A stretch of 64,000 nt of DNA from Carallia brachiata (taxonomy: Eukaryota; Streptophyta; Magnoliopsida; Malpighiales; Rhizophoraceae): assembly GCA_021464245.1 (NCBI GenBank), contig JADCRB010000022.1, positions 1 to 64,000 of the forward strand, written 5' to 3'. Below are positions 63,119 to 64,000 of this stretch, in pieces (position 1 is the first letter of the stretch; every line of letters begins with the position of its first letter). Both the position numbers and the translations under genes were made by a program. The notes under the pieces were generated by a model. That model saw only the letters and a program-made list of their open reading frames with translations. It did not search any database and was not told where the DNA came from.

Positions 63119-63558
63119 TAAATTTGTCAGAACCGGACTAGTCATTAAATCGAAAATATTAGTTGATTAAAATTCAATCGATAGAATCGGTATTTAAATC
63201 AGTATTTATTAATATATATATATATAAGTAATTTAAAAAAATAATACTTATATATGATTATTAAATTGTACTTTTTTTATTTTTAAGGATTAAATTAAAA
63301 GTTTTAATAAATTTAGGACAAAATTGAAATTTTTGATTAAATTTAAAGTTCAAATTATAATTTAAATAAATTTTGGGATCAAATTATAATTTATGAAATT
63401 TTTATTTGGTATTAACCGGTTGAACTGGTCTAGTTTTTCACCGATTTTTTTCGGTCCGATTTAAGGGCCAAAAAATATCATAAACTGATACGAACTTTTG
63501 GTCGGTCACTGGTTGAATCGATCGGACTAACCGGTCTGGTCCGGTTCTAATAATACTA
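63119..63558. mobile_element. CCGGTT-rich nonautonomous DNA transposon, copy D
   Basis: Ends TAAATTTGTCAGAACCGG and, reverse complemented, TAGTATTATTAGAACCGG. Flanked by ATATCACC (63111-63118) and ATATCAAC (63559-63566). Copy 1 of the segmental duplication has the empty site, a single ATATCAAC near 49495. Shorter than the other members (440 bp). Confidence 0.88.
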
Positions 63559-64000
63559 ATATCAACAATTTCACCTTTTGGATCTCAAAAAAAAAAAGAA
63601 ACAAAGTTCCACTTTTCAAGTTTCCCTTTCTTAAGGACACTGAGATATATGAAATTATTTATATTAAATTTATGAAAGAATAAATTTTAAAAAAATTAAT
63701 TAAAAATTTAATATGAATTTTATTTTTAATTTTATTATAATGAAATTCATATTTTATGTAATATATATATACACACACAATAATTATTAATAAATAATAA
63801 AAAAATATTAATAAAATATTATTATATCTCAAATAATTATTTATCTATTTTTTAATATACAATGATAGTTATAATTTTTATAAAAAATATATATATCACA
63901 AATAAATTTTTTACATTTAAATTATAATTTTAAATTTTATATAACTAAAAATTTTAATTAAACAATAATTATAATAATTTAATTTAAGTAACTAAACTGC

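Larger units (their letters stand above)
56881..64000. repeat. Segmental duplication, copy 2 (runs off the window)
   Basis: Matching landmarks: 57115/44195 (ABCG ATG), 57540/44640, 58395/45659, 59465/46800, 61106/47520, 61390/47726, 61900/48340, 62400/48840, 62930/49320, 63640/49580. Longer than copy 1 mainly because of the insertions at 60194-61097 and 63119-63558. Confidence 0.9.

Overview
This window is nuclear DNA of a flowering plant. The genes have many short GT-AG exons, the proteins belong to plant families (STERILE APETALA F-box, plastid glucose-6-phosphate dehydrogenase, CYP71 P450, PDR-type ABCG transporter), the spacers are very A+T-rich, and plant-type Ty1/copia, LINE and small DNA transposons are present. 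It looks like a eudicot, perhaps a woody rosid, but I cannot name the species from sequence alone.

Layout. 116-2704 (+): 3' half of an ADA2 transcriptional adaptor gene, probably ADA2a-like, with an apparent one-base frameshift in its last exon. 4078-10026 (-): complete STERILE APETALA (SAP) gene, two exons separated by a 4.6-kb intron. 16210-20744 (-): complete ten-exon plastid glucose-6-phosphate dehydrogenase with a small DNA transposon in intron 8. 25068-26696 (+): CYP71-type cytochrome P450 with one frameshift. 27835-33790 (-): relics of a Nudix hydrolase gene, split inside an exon by a decayed 4.9-kb Ty1/copia retrotransposon. 34545-35943: a candidate solo LTR with a 5'-truncated LINE beside it. 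36585-44195 (-): twenty-exon PDR/ABCG transporter with frameshifts in exons 17 and 20. 53486-54118 (+): a single-exon plant gene of uncharacterised function.

The right third is dominated by a direct segmental duplication. The start of the ABCG gene, its upstream region and an attached relic of the G6PDH 5' region (43961 to about 50395) are repeated from 56881 to beyond the window end. The second copy keeps only part of ABCG exon 1. Comparing the copies shows later events: two insertions of a CCGGTT-rich transposon family with 8-bp target duplications, one nested insertion, and local tandem duplications present in copy 1 only.

The genes do not form one pathway. ADA2 acts in SAGA/GCN5 histone acetylation, SAP in SCF ubiquitination controlling organ size and flower development, G6PDH in plastid NADPH supply, and the P450 and ABCG transporter probably in specialised metabolism and export. 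SAP next to plastid G6PDH matches the Arabidopsis chromosome 5 arrangement (AT5G35770, AT5G35790), so this pair is probably old synteny. Four apparent small indels in otherwise intact exons (ADA2, P450, ABCG twice) may be real lesions or assembly errors; raw reads would decide.
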